The notes below the pieces were generated by a model. It was not told the origin of the DNA, did no database searches, and saw only the letters and a program-made list of their open reading frames with translations. From DASRDU01 sp035560235 (lineage in GTDB: Bacteria > Acidobacteriota > Blastocatellia > RBC074), in NCBI GenBank assembly GCA_035560235.1, contig DATMAG010000025.1, positions 1 to 64,000 of the forward strand: 64,000 nt of DNA, written 5' to 3'. This document shows positions 16,876 to 24,699 of this stretch, in pieces; within the stretch, counting starts at the first letter, position 1, and each line of letters begins with the position of its first letter. The translations under genes and the position numbers were made by a program.

Positions 16876-17211
16876 ATGACATTCAAAGGCACAATGGCCT
16901 TCAGTCAGCGCAGCCTTGTTCAGAAAGCGATGGCGCTGCATCGCGCCGGCAGGACGGAAGATGAAATCGCCGAGAGCCTGGGCATTGCCAGTTCGACCGT
17001 CCGCTACATTGCCACGCTCTTTCTGACCGGCAGTGATGGCGGAGAGCGCGATCAGCGGCCCCGGGTGGCTTACGAACTGCGGCTCTCAGGTCACAGTTTC
17101 ACCGAGATCGGGCAGATGCTCAACATCAGCCGCCCCAGAGCGCATCAGATCGTGCATAAATATGAGTGGAGCCTGCGCCGTCACAGACAGCGGAGTTGTG
17201 CCGACCACTGA
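16876..17211 (+). CDS. small double helix-turn-helix protein
   Basis: A 111-residue protein from ATG 16876 behind GAAGGGAG; an upstream frame from 16837 is less likely. Two helix-turn-helix units are visible: RTEDEIAESLGIASSTVRYI (~27-46) and SFTEIGQMLNISRPRAHQIV (~74-93). Both resemble sigma-70 region 4 or LuxR-type recognition helices, and the C-terminus is basic. Tandem HTH in such a short protein suggests binding of two half-sites or a dimer-like mode within one chain. It may regulate this cluster. Family not recognised. Confidence 0.7.
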   Translation: MTFKGTMAFSQRSLVQKAMALHRAGRTEDEIAESLGIASSTVRYIATLFLTGSDGGERDQRPRVAYELRLSGHSFTEIGQMLNISRPRAHQIVHKYEWSLRRHRQRSCADH

Positions 17212-17343
17212 TGAGTTATTGCAGGATGAGCCAGTACCCGAAGCTCACTTCGCCAGCCTCACCATTGCTGGTAACAGCACCTCCAGGCTGCTGCCCAGGG
17301 ATGGTCAGAATCAGTCCGTCATGGATCAGAGAGGTTGCAGATT

Positions 17344-17532
17344 ATGAAAGCCGCAATCATTGAAAACAAATACCGCAAGGTGCTGGCCGTTGCCCAGCGG
17401 GCCAGACAACTCAAAAATGGCGCGCGTCCGCTTGTCCGTCTCCCGGGGGTGCGCGCCACCCGCGTCGCGCTTGAAGAGGTCGAGCGCGGACTGATCAGTT
17501 TTGATTCCGGGAACGATCAGAAACCAGACTGA
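17344..17532 (+). CDS. rpoZ: RNA polymerase omega subunit-like protein
   Basis: A 62-residue protein that matches the core of omega: NKYRKVLAVAQRARQLKNGA, then ATRVALEEVERGLISF (family PTRIALEEI..G.I). Omega promotes RNA polymerase assembly and, in some bacteria, binds ppGpp. ATG 17344 is chosen; a TTG three codons earlier is possible. The usual neighbour gmk is absent, and the gene ends the small-gene cluster, 132 bp after the HTH gene. It is shorter than typical omega (70-90 residues), lacking most of the C-terminal extension. Confidence 0.8.
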   Translation: MKAAIIENKYRKVLAVAQRARQLKNGARPLVRLPGVRATRVALEEVERGLISFDSGNDQKPD

Positions 17533-17572
17533 CCCGGCCAGCAGCGTTGAATCATCACTCACCCCGGGTCCG

Positions 17573-17620
17573 AAAAAACCCGCGACAGCGCGCCTGGTCG
17601 GAACCGGGCAGCTTCGCGGG
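17573..17620 (-). terminator. intrinsic terminator of the 29-residue-repeat gene
   Basis: Read on the minus strand, CCCGCGA (17620-17614) pairs with TCGCGGG (17585-17579), with further pairing inside, and is followed by TTTTTT (17578-17573). It lies 36 bp after the stop of the minus-strand gene. Confidence 0.8.
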
Positions 17621-17655
17621 TCAGGAGGATGTTCCGGACACCGATCGGAAGCAGG

Positions 17656-18648
17656 TCACCGAACGCCCTTCATCTTCCTGATGTAATCGCCATCCACGCC
17701 GTGAATGCGCAGTCTGACCAGTTCATCAGCCGTCAGATTGTTGTATCCGGCTTCGCGCATCTCGCGGACAAACTGCGGACTGACGCCGTGAATGCGAAAC
17801 TGCACGAGTTTGTCAGCCGACAGATTGCTGTAGCCAAGCTCGCTCATCTCTTTCACATATTCCGGTTTCACGCCGTGAATGCGAAAGGCGATCAGTTTAT
17901 CTGCCGACAGGTCGCTGTAACCGAGCGACTTCATCTCTTTGACAAAGGCCGCGCTGACGCCGTGAATGCGAAAGGCGATGAGCTTGTCGAGCGGCAGCTT
18001 GTCGTAACCAATTGCTTTCATTTCGTTGATGAACTCTTCGCTGACGCCGTGAATGCGTAGCGCCACGAGTTTATCAGCCGGGATGTCGCTGTAACCGAGC
18101 GCCCGCATTTTGTTCACGAATTCGGCATTGACGTTGAAGATGCGAAACGAGATCAGTTTGTCGAGCGAGAGCTTTTCATAACCGAGCGATTTCATTTCAG
18201 CCATGAACCTGGTGCTGACATCGTGCACCGCCATCGTAAAGAGCTTCTCGGTCGAAGGAGCCTCAAAGCCCATCTGCTGCAACTGCGCCGCAAATGAAGC
18301 GTTCGGCGCGAAGCGGAATTCACCGACGCCCCTGCCTTCGCTGAACAGCCCGTCAAAAGTGACCGAACCGGCTTCGCGGTTGAGCGAGAACTGCACCTTT
18401 GAATTGGCGTTCGGATTGAGGCCGGTGAAATCAGCGAGCGGGACTTCAAGGCCCCACTGCGACCAGCGCTTCCGGCCTGCGCGATCAATCGTCAGCGAAA
18501 GATCAAGTCGCGGCCCGCGATCAGTGTTTCTGACCTTTGCCGTCCAGTCTCCGGCAATCGGTTCATTCGCATTCTGAGCGGCGTGGTACGGGCGCGACAA
18601 TCCGGCAGCCACGAGCAGCGCAACAACGACGAGCATCATTTTTCGCAT
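17656..18648 (-). CDS. exported protein with seven 29-residue repeats
   Basis: ATG 18648 is chosen because AAGGGA precedes it; a longer frame from 18759 lacks a ribosome site. The 330-residue product has a signal peptide (~1-24), a beta-rich domain (~25-140) and then about seven tandem 29-residue units of the form L-S-A-D-K-L-I-x-F-R-I-H-G-V-x-x-x-F-V-x-E-M. The same unit is repeated nine times in the C-terminus of the adjacent BlaR1-like protease. The units look like two short helices each; they may form a superhelical binding surface. No known domain name is assigned. Confidence 0.85.
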   Translation of the reverse strand: MRKMMLVVVALLVAAGLSRPYHAAQNANEPIAGDWTAKVRNTDRGPRLDLSLTIDRAGRKRWSQWGLEVPLADFTGLNPNANSKVQFSLNREAGSVTFDGLFSEGRGVGEFRFAPNASFAAQLQQMGFEAPSTEKLFTMAVHDVSTRFMAEMKSLGYEKLSLDKLISFRIFNVNAEFVNKMRALGYSDIPADKLVALRIHGVSEEFINEMKAIGYDKLPLDKLIAFRIHGVSAAFVKEMKSLGYSDLSADKLIAFRIHGVKPEYVKEMSELGYSNLSADKLVQFRIHGVSPQFVREMREAGYNNLTADELVRLRIHGVDGDYIRKMKGVR

Positions 18649-18709
18649 AAACTGTTCCCTTCTTGTCTGACAGGAAAAATTCATCCACGAAGTCACGCGA
18701 AGATTTTTT

Positions 18710-18776
18710 GACAGGATGATCAGGATGAGACAGGTCATTTCAGCGTCATAATCCTGCACATCCTGTTCATCCTGTC
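18710..18776. repeat. imperfect inverted repeat of CAGGATGA words
   Basis: Left arm 18710-18734 (GACAGGATGATCAGGATGAG...) and right arm 18753-18776 are near reverse complements with a few mismatches, over an 18-bp spacer. It lies between the M56 protease gene and the repeat-protein gene, both on the minus strand. Confidence 0.75.
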
Positions 18777-18828
18777 TGATACTTCTTCGTGTGGCCTGGT
18801 GGATTGAAAAGATGACTGAATCAGCGGT

Positions 18829-21255
18829 TCATTTCTTCAGCAGGATTTCGTCAATCCCGCGCATTTTCAGCTCGATCAACTGATTCGCTGAAATGTTTTT
18901 GAATCCGGCGGCGCGCATCTTTCTGATGTAATCGCCGGTGACGCCATGCATCCGCATTTTGATCAGTTCGTCCACCGTCAGCTTGTCAAAGCCTGCGTCG
19001 CGCAGTTCCCTGATCCAGTCTTCAGTGACGCCGAACATCCGCAGCCTGGTCACCTGCTCAGCGGTCAGATTGCTGTAACCGTTGCGGCGCAGAGCCTCAA
19101 TGAATGCGGGCGTGACGCCGTGCATGCGCATCTTCGCCAGATCGTCTGCCGACAGGTTGCTGAAGCCTGCGCTGCGCATCTCTTTGATGTAATTTTCAGT
19201 GACGCCGTGCATCTTCAACCGGGTGATCTGTTCGGCGCTGAGATTGCTGTAGCCGTTTTTGCGCAGCGTTTCGATGTACTCAGGCGTGATGCCGAACAGG
19301 CGCATCCGGGCGAGCGATTTCAGCGGCAGGTCGTACCCGGCCTTTTTCATTTCGCGGATGTAATCAGGGCTGATGCCTGACATTTTCAGTTGCACCAGGT
19401 CGCTGACCGTCAGCTTTTCACCCGCCTGGCTGCGCGCATCCCTGATGAAATCTTCAGTGACGCCGTGCATTTTCAACTGCACGACCTCTTTGACTGGCAG
19501 GTTGTCGTAACCCAGGCGGCGCAGCATTTCTATGTATTCCGGCGTGACGCCGTACATCTTCAACTGCACAATGTTCTCAGCCGTCAGCGCATTTGATTCA
19601 CCTTTGCCCTGCTGCTCTGATGACTGCGTCATTGCATCAGCGAGCGCCCGCTCCTGGGCTTTCCGCATTTCCCTGTCCAGCCTCGACGCAATCCTGACAT
19701 CAATCTTTGCTCTGACCTGCGCGAGTTCCCGCTGCAATTCATCAGAGATGATCTGCGCAGTTGATTCACGCGCCACGCGCTGCGCCATCGCGGCGATTTC
19801 AGACTGAAGCTTTCCGATTTCGCGCTGAAGCCTTCTCACTTCGGCGGCGCTGATCTTTTCCGCTGCGCCCCGGGACTGAAGTTCAGCCAGTTCTCTGATC
19901 TGCTCGTTCAGTTCCTGACGCTTCTCATCCAGATCAGCGCGCAGTTCCCCAGCGCGGCTCTGTTCATCCGCGGCATCAGCGGCTTCATCCGGCGCGGCTT
20001 CCGGTTCGGCGGGATCAGCGGGTCTGGCTGGCTGCGCTGGTTGTGTCGGCTGCGGGAGGCTCTTTGGTTGCGGCGTGTCGAGCGGCGCGGCGGATTTATC
20101 TGCTTTCTGCTTTTCCTGTGCCGCAGCATTTGCCCAGGGCTGCAGCGCGGCGAGCGGAATGATGAAGCTGACGACCGCGAATGTAATCAGCGCCGTGATG
20201 CGCCGCGTCATGCGCTGTCGCCTGACCGCCGGATCGAGAATCGCCCGCACGCGGCTTTCAAGCTGTGAACAGGCCATTCCCACCGCGACCGGCGAAACCG
20301 TGCTGACATCACTCATCGCCCGCGCAATGTCCACGAGATAACCGGCGTAATCAGAGGCCCGCGTGCCGACCTCGAGCACGTAATCGTCACAGGCCAGTTC
20401 GCGCTCGACGCGCAGCCGTCGCGCCCCGATCCAGACCAGCGGATTGAACCAGTAGAGCGCGCACGCCACCTGCGCCAGCAACTGCGTCAGACAATCGCGC
20501 CGCCTGATGTGCGCCAGTTCGTGCAGCAGCACTATCTGACGCCACTGAGCCGACCATTCATCAGCGTCGGCGGGCAGCAGTACGACCGGACGCCAGATGC
20601 CCCACGTCATCGGCATCGTGACCTGATCGCTTTTGAGCAGCGGAATGTGCCTGTCCAGTTCAAGCTGCACAGCGAGCCGCTTCACGATGGCTGACCAGGT
20701 ATAATCGGTCAGCAGTTCAGCCTCACGCGCAATGGCCCAGACTCTGATCACGCTGATTGCCAGCCGCGCCAGCACGATGAATGCTCCCGTCAGCCAGACG
20801 AGCAGCACAAGCTGCGGCCACTGCACTGAAGGCGTGGCATTACTCACCTGCGGCGGCGCTGCGCTGACTGTCGGAGCTTCAGCGTTCACTTCCTGCGTGG
20901 CAGTCTCAATCAGCGGCGGATAAGTCAGTCGCTGTTGAGCCGGATCAGTTGCGCTCAGTTCAGCCACATCCACCGGAGCAGCGATCACTGATGACTCCTG
21001 CGAGTTCACCAGTTCGGGCAGCAGCGGCAGTTGCCAGCCCGGCAACGCCATTGACAGCACCGGCAGCGCCAGCAGGCTGCTGACAGCCAGCGTCCAGACC
21101 AGATGCCGCGTGGCCGCTGCCGCGCGCCGCAGCATTACCACCAGCAGCACCGCGGCAAGCAGAATCAGCGCGCCCTTGAGCGTCACGTCGAGCAGCATCT
21201 GAAACCTGAGCGCAGGCAGCGACGAGAGAACAGCGAAAGCAGTCAGGGTAGTCAT
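18829..21255 (-). CDS. BlaR1/MecR1-like M56 membrane metalloprotease with C-terminal 29-residue repeats
   Basis: An 808-residue protein. The N-terminal ~370 residues form the M56 integral-membrane zinc protease: membrane helices, HELAH at 245-249 and downstream ERELACDDYV supplying the third ligand. A further helix near 350-365 anchors a periplasmic part: Pro/Ala linker, a long coiled coil (~430-560) and nine 29-residue repeats (~565-805) of the type LTAEQVTRLRMFGVTEDWIR. In classical BlaR1 the sensor is a penicillin-binding domain; it is replaced here by the repeats, so beta-lactam sensing is not supported. It overlaps the blaI-type gene by 1 nt and probably cleaves that repressor on stimulation. 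Confidence 0.9.
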   Translation of the reverse strand: MTTLTAFAVLSSLPALRFQMLLDVTLKGALILLAAVLLVVMLRRAAAATRHLVWTLAVSSLLALPVLSMALPGWQLPLLPELVNSQESSVIAAPVDVAELSATDPAQQRLTYPPLIETATQEVNAEAPTVSAAPPQVSNATPSVQWPQLVLLVWLTGAFIVLARLAISVIRVWAIAREAELLTDYTWSAIVKRLAVQLELDRHIPLLKSDQVTMPMTWGIWRPVVLLPADADEWSAQWRQIVLLHELAHIRRRDCLTQLLAQVACALYWFNPLVWIGARRLRVERELACDDYVLEVGTRASDYAGYLVDIARAMSDVSTVSPVAVGMACSQLESRVRAILDPAVRRQRMTRRITALITFAVVSFIIPLAALQPWANAAAQEKQKADKSAAPLDTPQPKSLPQPTQPAQPARPADPAEPEAAPDEAADAADEQSRAGELRADLDEKRQELNEQIRELAELQSRGAAEKISAAEVRRLQREIGKLQSEIAAMAQRVARESTAQIISDELQRELAQVRAKIDVRIASRLDREMRKAQERALADAMTQSSEQQGKGESNALTAENIVQLKMYGVTPEYIEMLRRLGYDNLPVKEVVQLKMHGVTEDFIRDARSQAGEKLTVSDLVQLKMSGISPDYIREMKKAGYDLPLKSLARMRLFGITPEYIETLRKNGYSNLSAEQITRLKMHGVTENYIKEMRSAGFSNLSADDLAKMRMHGVTPAFIEALRRNGYSNLTAEQVTRLRMFGVTEDWIRELRDAGFDKLTVDELIKMRMHGVTGDYIRKMRAAGFKNISANQLIELKMRGIDEILLKK

Positions 21256-21644
21256 CAGCGTCCTTCCTTTCTGGCCTTTTCGATCAGTTGCGACAGCCGG
21301 TCGAGTTCCTCACGCGAAAGCTGTCGGCGGTTGAGATCGAGCAGCGCCGCCACAGCCTGTTCGGTCGAACCGTCAAAGAACGTTTCAAGCAGCGACCGCA
21401 TGGCCGATTTGCGGGCCTTTTCGCGCGCGAGCGTCGGCAGGTAAACATACCGCTGCCCGTCCTGCTCGTGCCGCAGGTAGCCTTTCTCCTCCATCAGCCG
21501 CAGCAGCGCCCGCACTGCCGAATAGCTCGGCGGGTCGGGCAGGTTTTCCATCACCTCCTGCGCCGTCGCCTGTCCGCGCTGATGAATGATGTCCATAATC
21601 TGCCGCTCGCGGCGGCTCAGATGAAGGTGTGCCTGTCTGGTCAT
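21255..21644 (-). CDS. BlaI/MecI family transcriptional repressor
   Basis: A 129-residue winged-helix repressor: LSRRERQIMDIIHQRGQATA, then SYSAVRALLRLMEEKGYL (recognition helix and wing) and a dimerising helical C-terminus. BlaI proteins bind dyad operators and are inactivated by proteolysis triggered by their M56 partner, which is encoded directly downstream with a TGATG overlap. Two dyad sites are present upstream of the gene, one over the promoter -10, so autorepression is likely. Confidence 0.93.
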   Translation of the reverse strand: MTRQAHLHLSRRERQIMDIIHQRGQATAQEVMENLPDPPSYSAVRALLRLMEEKGYLRHEQDGQRYVYLPTLAREKARKSAMRSLLETFFDGSTEQAVAALLDLNRRQLSREELDRLSQLIEKARKEGR

Positions 21645-21705
21645 AAGTTTCTGTTCGCTGTGCCCGGACGTGGCCGGGCCGGTTTGTCTGCTGTCGTCTC
21701 AAAGG

Positions 21706-21721
21706 TGCTAAAAAATTAGCA
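21706..21721. promoter_or_regulatory. BlaI-type operator 1
   Basis: TGCTAAAAAATTAGCA is a near-perfect 16-bp dyad (TGCTAA/TTAGCA arms) that covers the -10 element of the minus-strand promoter. Confidence 0.7.
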
Positions 21722-21741
21722 GCAGCGATGCGCCCTGTCAA
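21713..21741 (-). promoter_or_regulatory. promoter of the BlaI/M56 operon
   Basis: On the minus strand TTGACA (21741-21736, full consensus) is followed after 17 bp by TAATTT (21718-21713). The -10 lies inside operator 1, so a bound repressor would block RNA polymerase. Confidence 0.7.
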
Positions 21742-21749
21742 GCCTTTAA

Positions 21750-21765
21750 TGCTAAATTTTCAGCA
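21750..21765. promoter_or_regulatory. BlaI-type operator 2
   Basis: TGCTAAATTTTCAGCA is a second 16-bp dyad, 44 bp centre to centre from operator 1 (about four helical turns) and just upstream of the -35, suited to cooperative repressor binding. Confidence 0.65.
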
Positions 21766-22028
21766 GGCAGTCGGGGAGCGCAGGCAGCGTTGCCAAAAGG
21801 TACGACGCCGTGTGTCGGCAGGTTTGGGATTTATGACGACTTCGGCCTGAAATCGCGCCGGCTTCGAGCCAGGCGCCTGTGCTTCAATAGCGCCGCATTC
21901 GCCCCCTGAAGAATCGCCTGACCACAGCGCAGGACAACTCCTCATTCAAAAACATCAGCTCACCCGACGGTTCATATCGCTTTGAAGAAGGCATCGAAGA
22001 CGGCGATCATCCCGGCGAATGGTATCGC

Positions 22029-22463
22029 GTGGTGCGCCTCGTGACGGCGCAGAACGAACGGGTCTTTACGTTCTGGAGCGCGACGCTGCACAGCGTCAGC
22101 TTCCCTGCGGCTGGCGTGGCCGATCTCAGCCTGTGCTATTTCGGACACGAATTGAAAACGCGGATTGATCTGGCTGAACGCACTTTTGTTTTTCACCCGC
22201 ACGATGAACCTGAACCGCTCACTTCATTTCACGCCGCATTTCTGAAACTGTATGGCCCTGCCGCAGCGCATCGGTCGTCAGCGCGCCGCCGGTTCAGTGA
22301 TCTGCTGGCGGCGCTGGTCAGTTGCGCCTTTGTCGCGGGCGGCGTGTTCCTGCTGCTTCAGCACCCGCCGTTCACCGCTGGCTGGTGGAAGATCATCGCC
22401 GCTACGGCATTCTTCGGTTTGTGCGCGGTGGTCATGCTGTTTTCATTATTCAAAACGCGCTGA
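22029..22463 (+). CDS. small membrane protein of unknown function; 5' end uncertain
   Basis: The first canonical start is GTG 22029, giving 144 residues, but the frame is open back to 21909 and the upstream part (DGSYRFEEGIEDGDHPGEW) reads like protein continuous with what follows. Either a CTG or ATC start is used, or the true 5' end has been lost by frameshift. The N-terminal ~85 residues are soluble; two membrane helices follow (LLAALVSCAFVAGGVFLLL and IIAATAFFGLCAVVMLFSLF). Family not recognised. Confidence 0.5.
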   Translation: MVRLVTAQNERVFTFWSATLHSVSFPAAGVADLSLCYFGHELKTRIDLAERTFVFHPHDEPEPLTSFHAAFLKLYGPAAAHRSSARRRFSDLLAALVSCAFVAGGVFLLLQHPPFTAGWWKIIAATAFFGLCAVVMLFSLFKTR

Positions 22464-22660
22464 TGCGCGCCTGGTCATTTCAATTTGTCCGGCGCGCTCT
22501 CCACACTTCGCGGCATCAGGCATATAATCCGGGCATCGAATTCAAACAGAAAAATCATTCCGGCAGACTGGATCGCCTGCGACACCGACTTGTTTCCTTG
22601 CACCATCAGGGACGGGCAACCATCTGCGCAACCTGCATCGCAGTTGAGGTGAGGTCTGAG

Positions 22661-22903
22661 ATGAGACTCAGCAGATCGTTTCCCTGCGCCAGGATTTTTC
22701 TGCTGCTGGCTGCAATGATGTCTGCGTCTGGGGCAATGGCGCAGAAAGAACATCAGCACGACCAGCTGAGCGCAACTTTCAGAACAGGCTCTGAGCGAAC
22801 AGAGCAATTTCAACTCCCCGCCATATCAACTCGTTTTCACAGAGGTACGAAATATGTCAACAGAAGCAAAAACTCAGGCATTCGACGAAGCCAGACTGAA
22901 TAA
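22661..22903 (+). CDS. short signal-peptide-bearing frame, possibly a truncated gene
   Basis: An 80-codon frame after GAGGTCTGAG. The first 28 residues are a convincing signal peptide (IFLLLAAMMSASGAMA-Q), followed by a His-rich stretch and then low-complexity sequence that overlaps the start of the methyltransferase gene by 50 nt. The good signal peptide with little behind it suggests a remnant of a larger exported protein, or a small secreted peptide. No family recognised. Confidence 0.35.
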   Translation: MRLSRSFPCARIFLLLAAMMSASGAMAQKEHQHDQLSATFRTGSERTEQFQLPAISTRFHRGTKYVNRSKNSGIRRSQTE

Positions 22904-23933
22904 GTTGATGCAGCAGGCGGTGGTGGATTTTGGCGCGGTCTTTCATGCTGCGATGGTCAACATCGGTGACAGGCTCGGACTTTATAAGGCAATGGCCGGA
23001 GCTGGGCCGCTCACCTCGGCGGAACTCGCCGCACGTACCGGCCTCGCTGAACGCTACGTGCGCGAGTGGCTGGCCTCACAGGCAGCGGGCGGTTATGTGG
23101 ACTACGACGCCGGGGCCGGACGCTATCAGCTCAGCCCGGAGCAGGCCTTTGCCCTCGCTGATGAAAACAGTCCGGCCTTTCTGCCCGGCGCGTTTCAGGT
23201 GGCGACGGCGGCCATCAGGGCTGAGGGCAAAATCGCTGAAGCCTTTCGCACCGGCAATGGTGTCGGCTGGCACGAACACGATCCGGGCCTCTTTCACGGC
23301 ACGGAACGATTCTTCCGGCCTGGTTATGCGGCCAACCTGATCAGCGCGTGGATCCCCGCGCTTGACGGCGTTGAGGCGAAACTCAAACGCGGCGCGCGCG
23401 TGGCCGATGTCGGCTGCGGGCACGGCGCGTCAACGATACTGATGGCGCAGGCCTATCCGGCGTCAACGTTCGTCGGCTTCGATTATCACGAACCTTCGAT
23501 CAGGCACGCCCGCGACGCGGCGGCGCAGGCAGGCGTGGCCGACCGCGTGCAGTTTGAAGTCGCCAGGGCGAAAGACTATCCGGGCCGCGATTACGATTTC
23601 GTGACCTTCTTTGACTGCCTGCACGACATGGGCGATCCGGTCGGAGCGGCAGCGCACGTGCTGGAGACGCTCAAACCCGATGGCACGTGGATGATCGTCG
23701 AGCCGTTTGCCAATGACAGTGTCGAGCAGAATTTCAATCCGGTGGGCCGGGCCTTTTACAGCGCCTCGACGCTGATCTGCACTCCGGCCTCGCTGTCGCA
23801 GGAAGTTGGTCTCGCGCTCGGCGCGCAGGCGGGCGAGGCGAGGTTGCGCGAAGTCGTCACCAGAGGCGGATTCAGACGCTTCCGGCGTGCGACCGAAACG
23901 CCCTTCAATCTGGTGCTGGAAGCCAGACCATAA
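22854..23933 (+). CDS. class I SAM-dependent methyltransferase
   Basis: A 359-residue protein. The N-terminal ~95 residues form a winged-helix/dimerisation region (LTSAELAARTGLAERYVREW) as in O-methyltransferase-like and rRNA-maturation-type enzymes. Residues ~175-330 form the Rossmann fold with motif I VADVGCGHGASTILMAQ, an acidic residue ending strand 2 (VGFDYHE), and DFVTFFDCLHDMGDP as motif IV. The substrate is unknown. It is followed by a possible hairpin at 23961-23999. Confidence 0.88.
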   Translation: MSTEAKTQAFDEARLNKLMQQAVVDFGAVFHAAMVNIGDRLGLYKAMAGAGPLTSAELAARTGLAERYVREWLASQAAGGYVDYDAGAGRYQLSPEQAFALADENSPAFLPGAFQVATAAIRAEGKIAEAFRTGNGVGWHEHDPGLFHGTERFFRPGYAANLISAWIPALDGVEAKLKRGARVADVGCGHGASTILMAQAYPASTFVGFDYHEPSIRHARDAAAQAGVADRVQFEVARAKDYPGRDYDFVTFFDCLHDMGDPVGAAAHVLETLKPDGTWMIVEPFANDSVEQNFNPVGRAFYSASTLICTPASLSQEVGLALGAQAGEARLREVVTRGGFRRFRRATETPFNLVLEARP

Positions 23934-23960
23934 ATCACGACACGGCTCAGATTGTTCTCA

Positions 23961-23999
23961 GCGCCCCTGCGTGAAAGACAAGGTTCACGCCGCAGGCGC
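23961..23999. repeat. imperfect inverted repeat, possible terminator
   Basis: GCGCCCCTGCGTGAA (23961-23975) is nearly complementary to 23984-23999, over an 8-nt loop. It lies 28 bp after the methyltransferase stop. Confidence 0.5.
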
Positions 24000-24123
24000 A
24001 GAGGAAGAAGGCGCATTGAGAGCGTCAGTGTTGTGTATCCGGATTGAGTTTGCATAAGATCAGCCGGAAATCAGTCCCGGTTCACTTTTTCACCGTAACT
24101 TTTCAGAGAGGAGGATCGAAGAC

Positions 24124-24447
24124 ATGGCACATACCTGGGAGGAACTGAAACACAAAACCGTCGCTCAGTTGCGTGAAATTGCGGCGGGCCTTGATCACGA
24201 AGCGGTCAGGGGCTACACGCAGCTCAACAAGGAGCATCTGCTGGCGGCTGTCTGCCGGGCGCTCAACATCGAGATGCACGCGCATCATCACGTCGAGGGC
24301 GTCAACAAATCCATGCTCAAGTCACAGATCCATGATCTGAAAAAGCAGCGCGATGAAGCGCTCGCGGCCCACGATCACAAACGGCTCAAGGAGGTGCGCC
24401 GCGAAATCCATCACATCAAGACCCGCCTGCACCGCGCGATGGTCTGA
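24124..24447 (+). CDS. stand-alone Rho-N (SAP-like) domain protein
   Basis: A 107-residue protein with an AGGAGG ribosome site. Residues ~4-50 (WEELKHKTVAQLREIAAG to LNKEHLLAAVCRAL) match the helical Rho N-terminal/SAP-like domain that binds nucleic acid. The rest is a charged, His-rich helix pair with coiled-coil character (SQIHDLKKQRDEALAAHDHK). There is no Rho helicase domain, so it is not a terminator factor itself. A nucleic-acid-binding role is inferred. Confidence 0.8.
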   Translation: MAHTWEELKHKTVAQLREIAAGLDHEAVRGYTQLNKEHLLAAVCRALNIEMHAHHHVEGVNKSMLKSQIHDLKKQRDEALAAHDHKRLKEVRREIHHIKTRLHRAMV

Positions 24448-24463
24448 GCATCAACAGCTTTCT

Positions 24464-24506
24464 GCCGGGCTTTACACGTCCCTCTTCGCGTCGCGTGAAG
24501 CCCGGC
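24464..24506 (+). terminator. hairpin terminator after Rho-N gene
   Basis: GCCGGGCTT (from 24464) pairs with AAGCCCGGC (to 24506), and an inner ACACG/CGTG pair extends the stem with one bulge. It lies 16 bp after the stop. There is only a short CTT after the stem. Confidence 0.6.
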
Positions 24507-24699
24507 CTTAATCATCAGCCGCACATTTATTAAAGCCGCTGTGCCTGCAGCGCAGGGGCTTCCCTTCATCTCAGCAGTTGCGCTAAACTCACCGCCGTTG
24601 CGGACTCTCCCGAACCTTCATCCGCAACCTCAGCAGTCCTCGGACTCGTAACTGACAATCTGCGCCACCGGCTCAGCCAGGCCGCCAGGAAAATTCTGC

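Larger units (their letters stand above)
21645..22028. other. intergenic region between blaI-type gene and a plus-strand membrane protein
   Basis: Contains the operators and promoter described separately. From 21909 onward it is open in the frame of the following plus-strand gene without any canonical start codon, so part of it is probably coding. Confidence 0.5.

Noticed and set aside
17226..17363. 45-codon frame between the HTH and omega-like genes
   Set aside because: It overlaps the omega start, its product is Pro/Cys-rich without homology, and its ribosome site is too close to the ATG.
14853..17532. Prophage or plasmid origin of the small-gene cassette
   Set aside because: Some phages carry bS21, but no integrase, structural gene, attachment site or tRNA boundary was seen.
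18829..21644. Beta-lactam resistance system
   Set aside because: BlaI and M56 parts are present but there is no penicillin-binding sensor and no beta-lactamase gene nearby.
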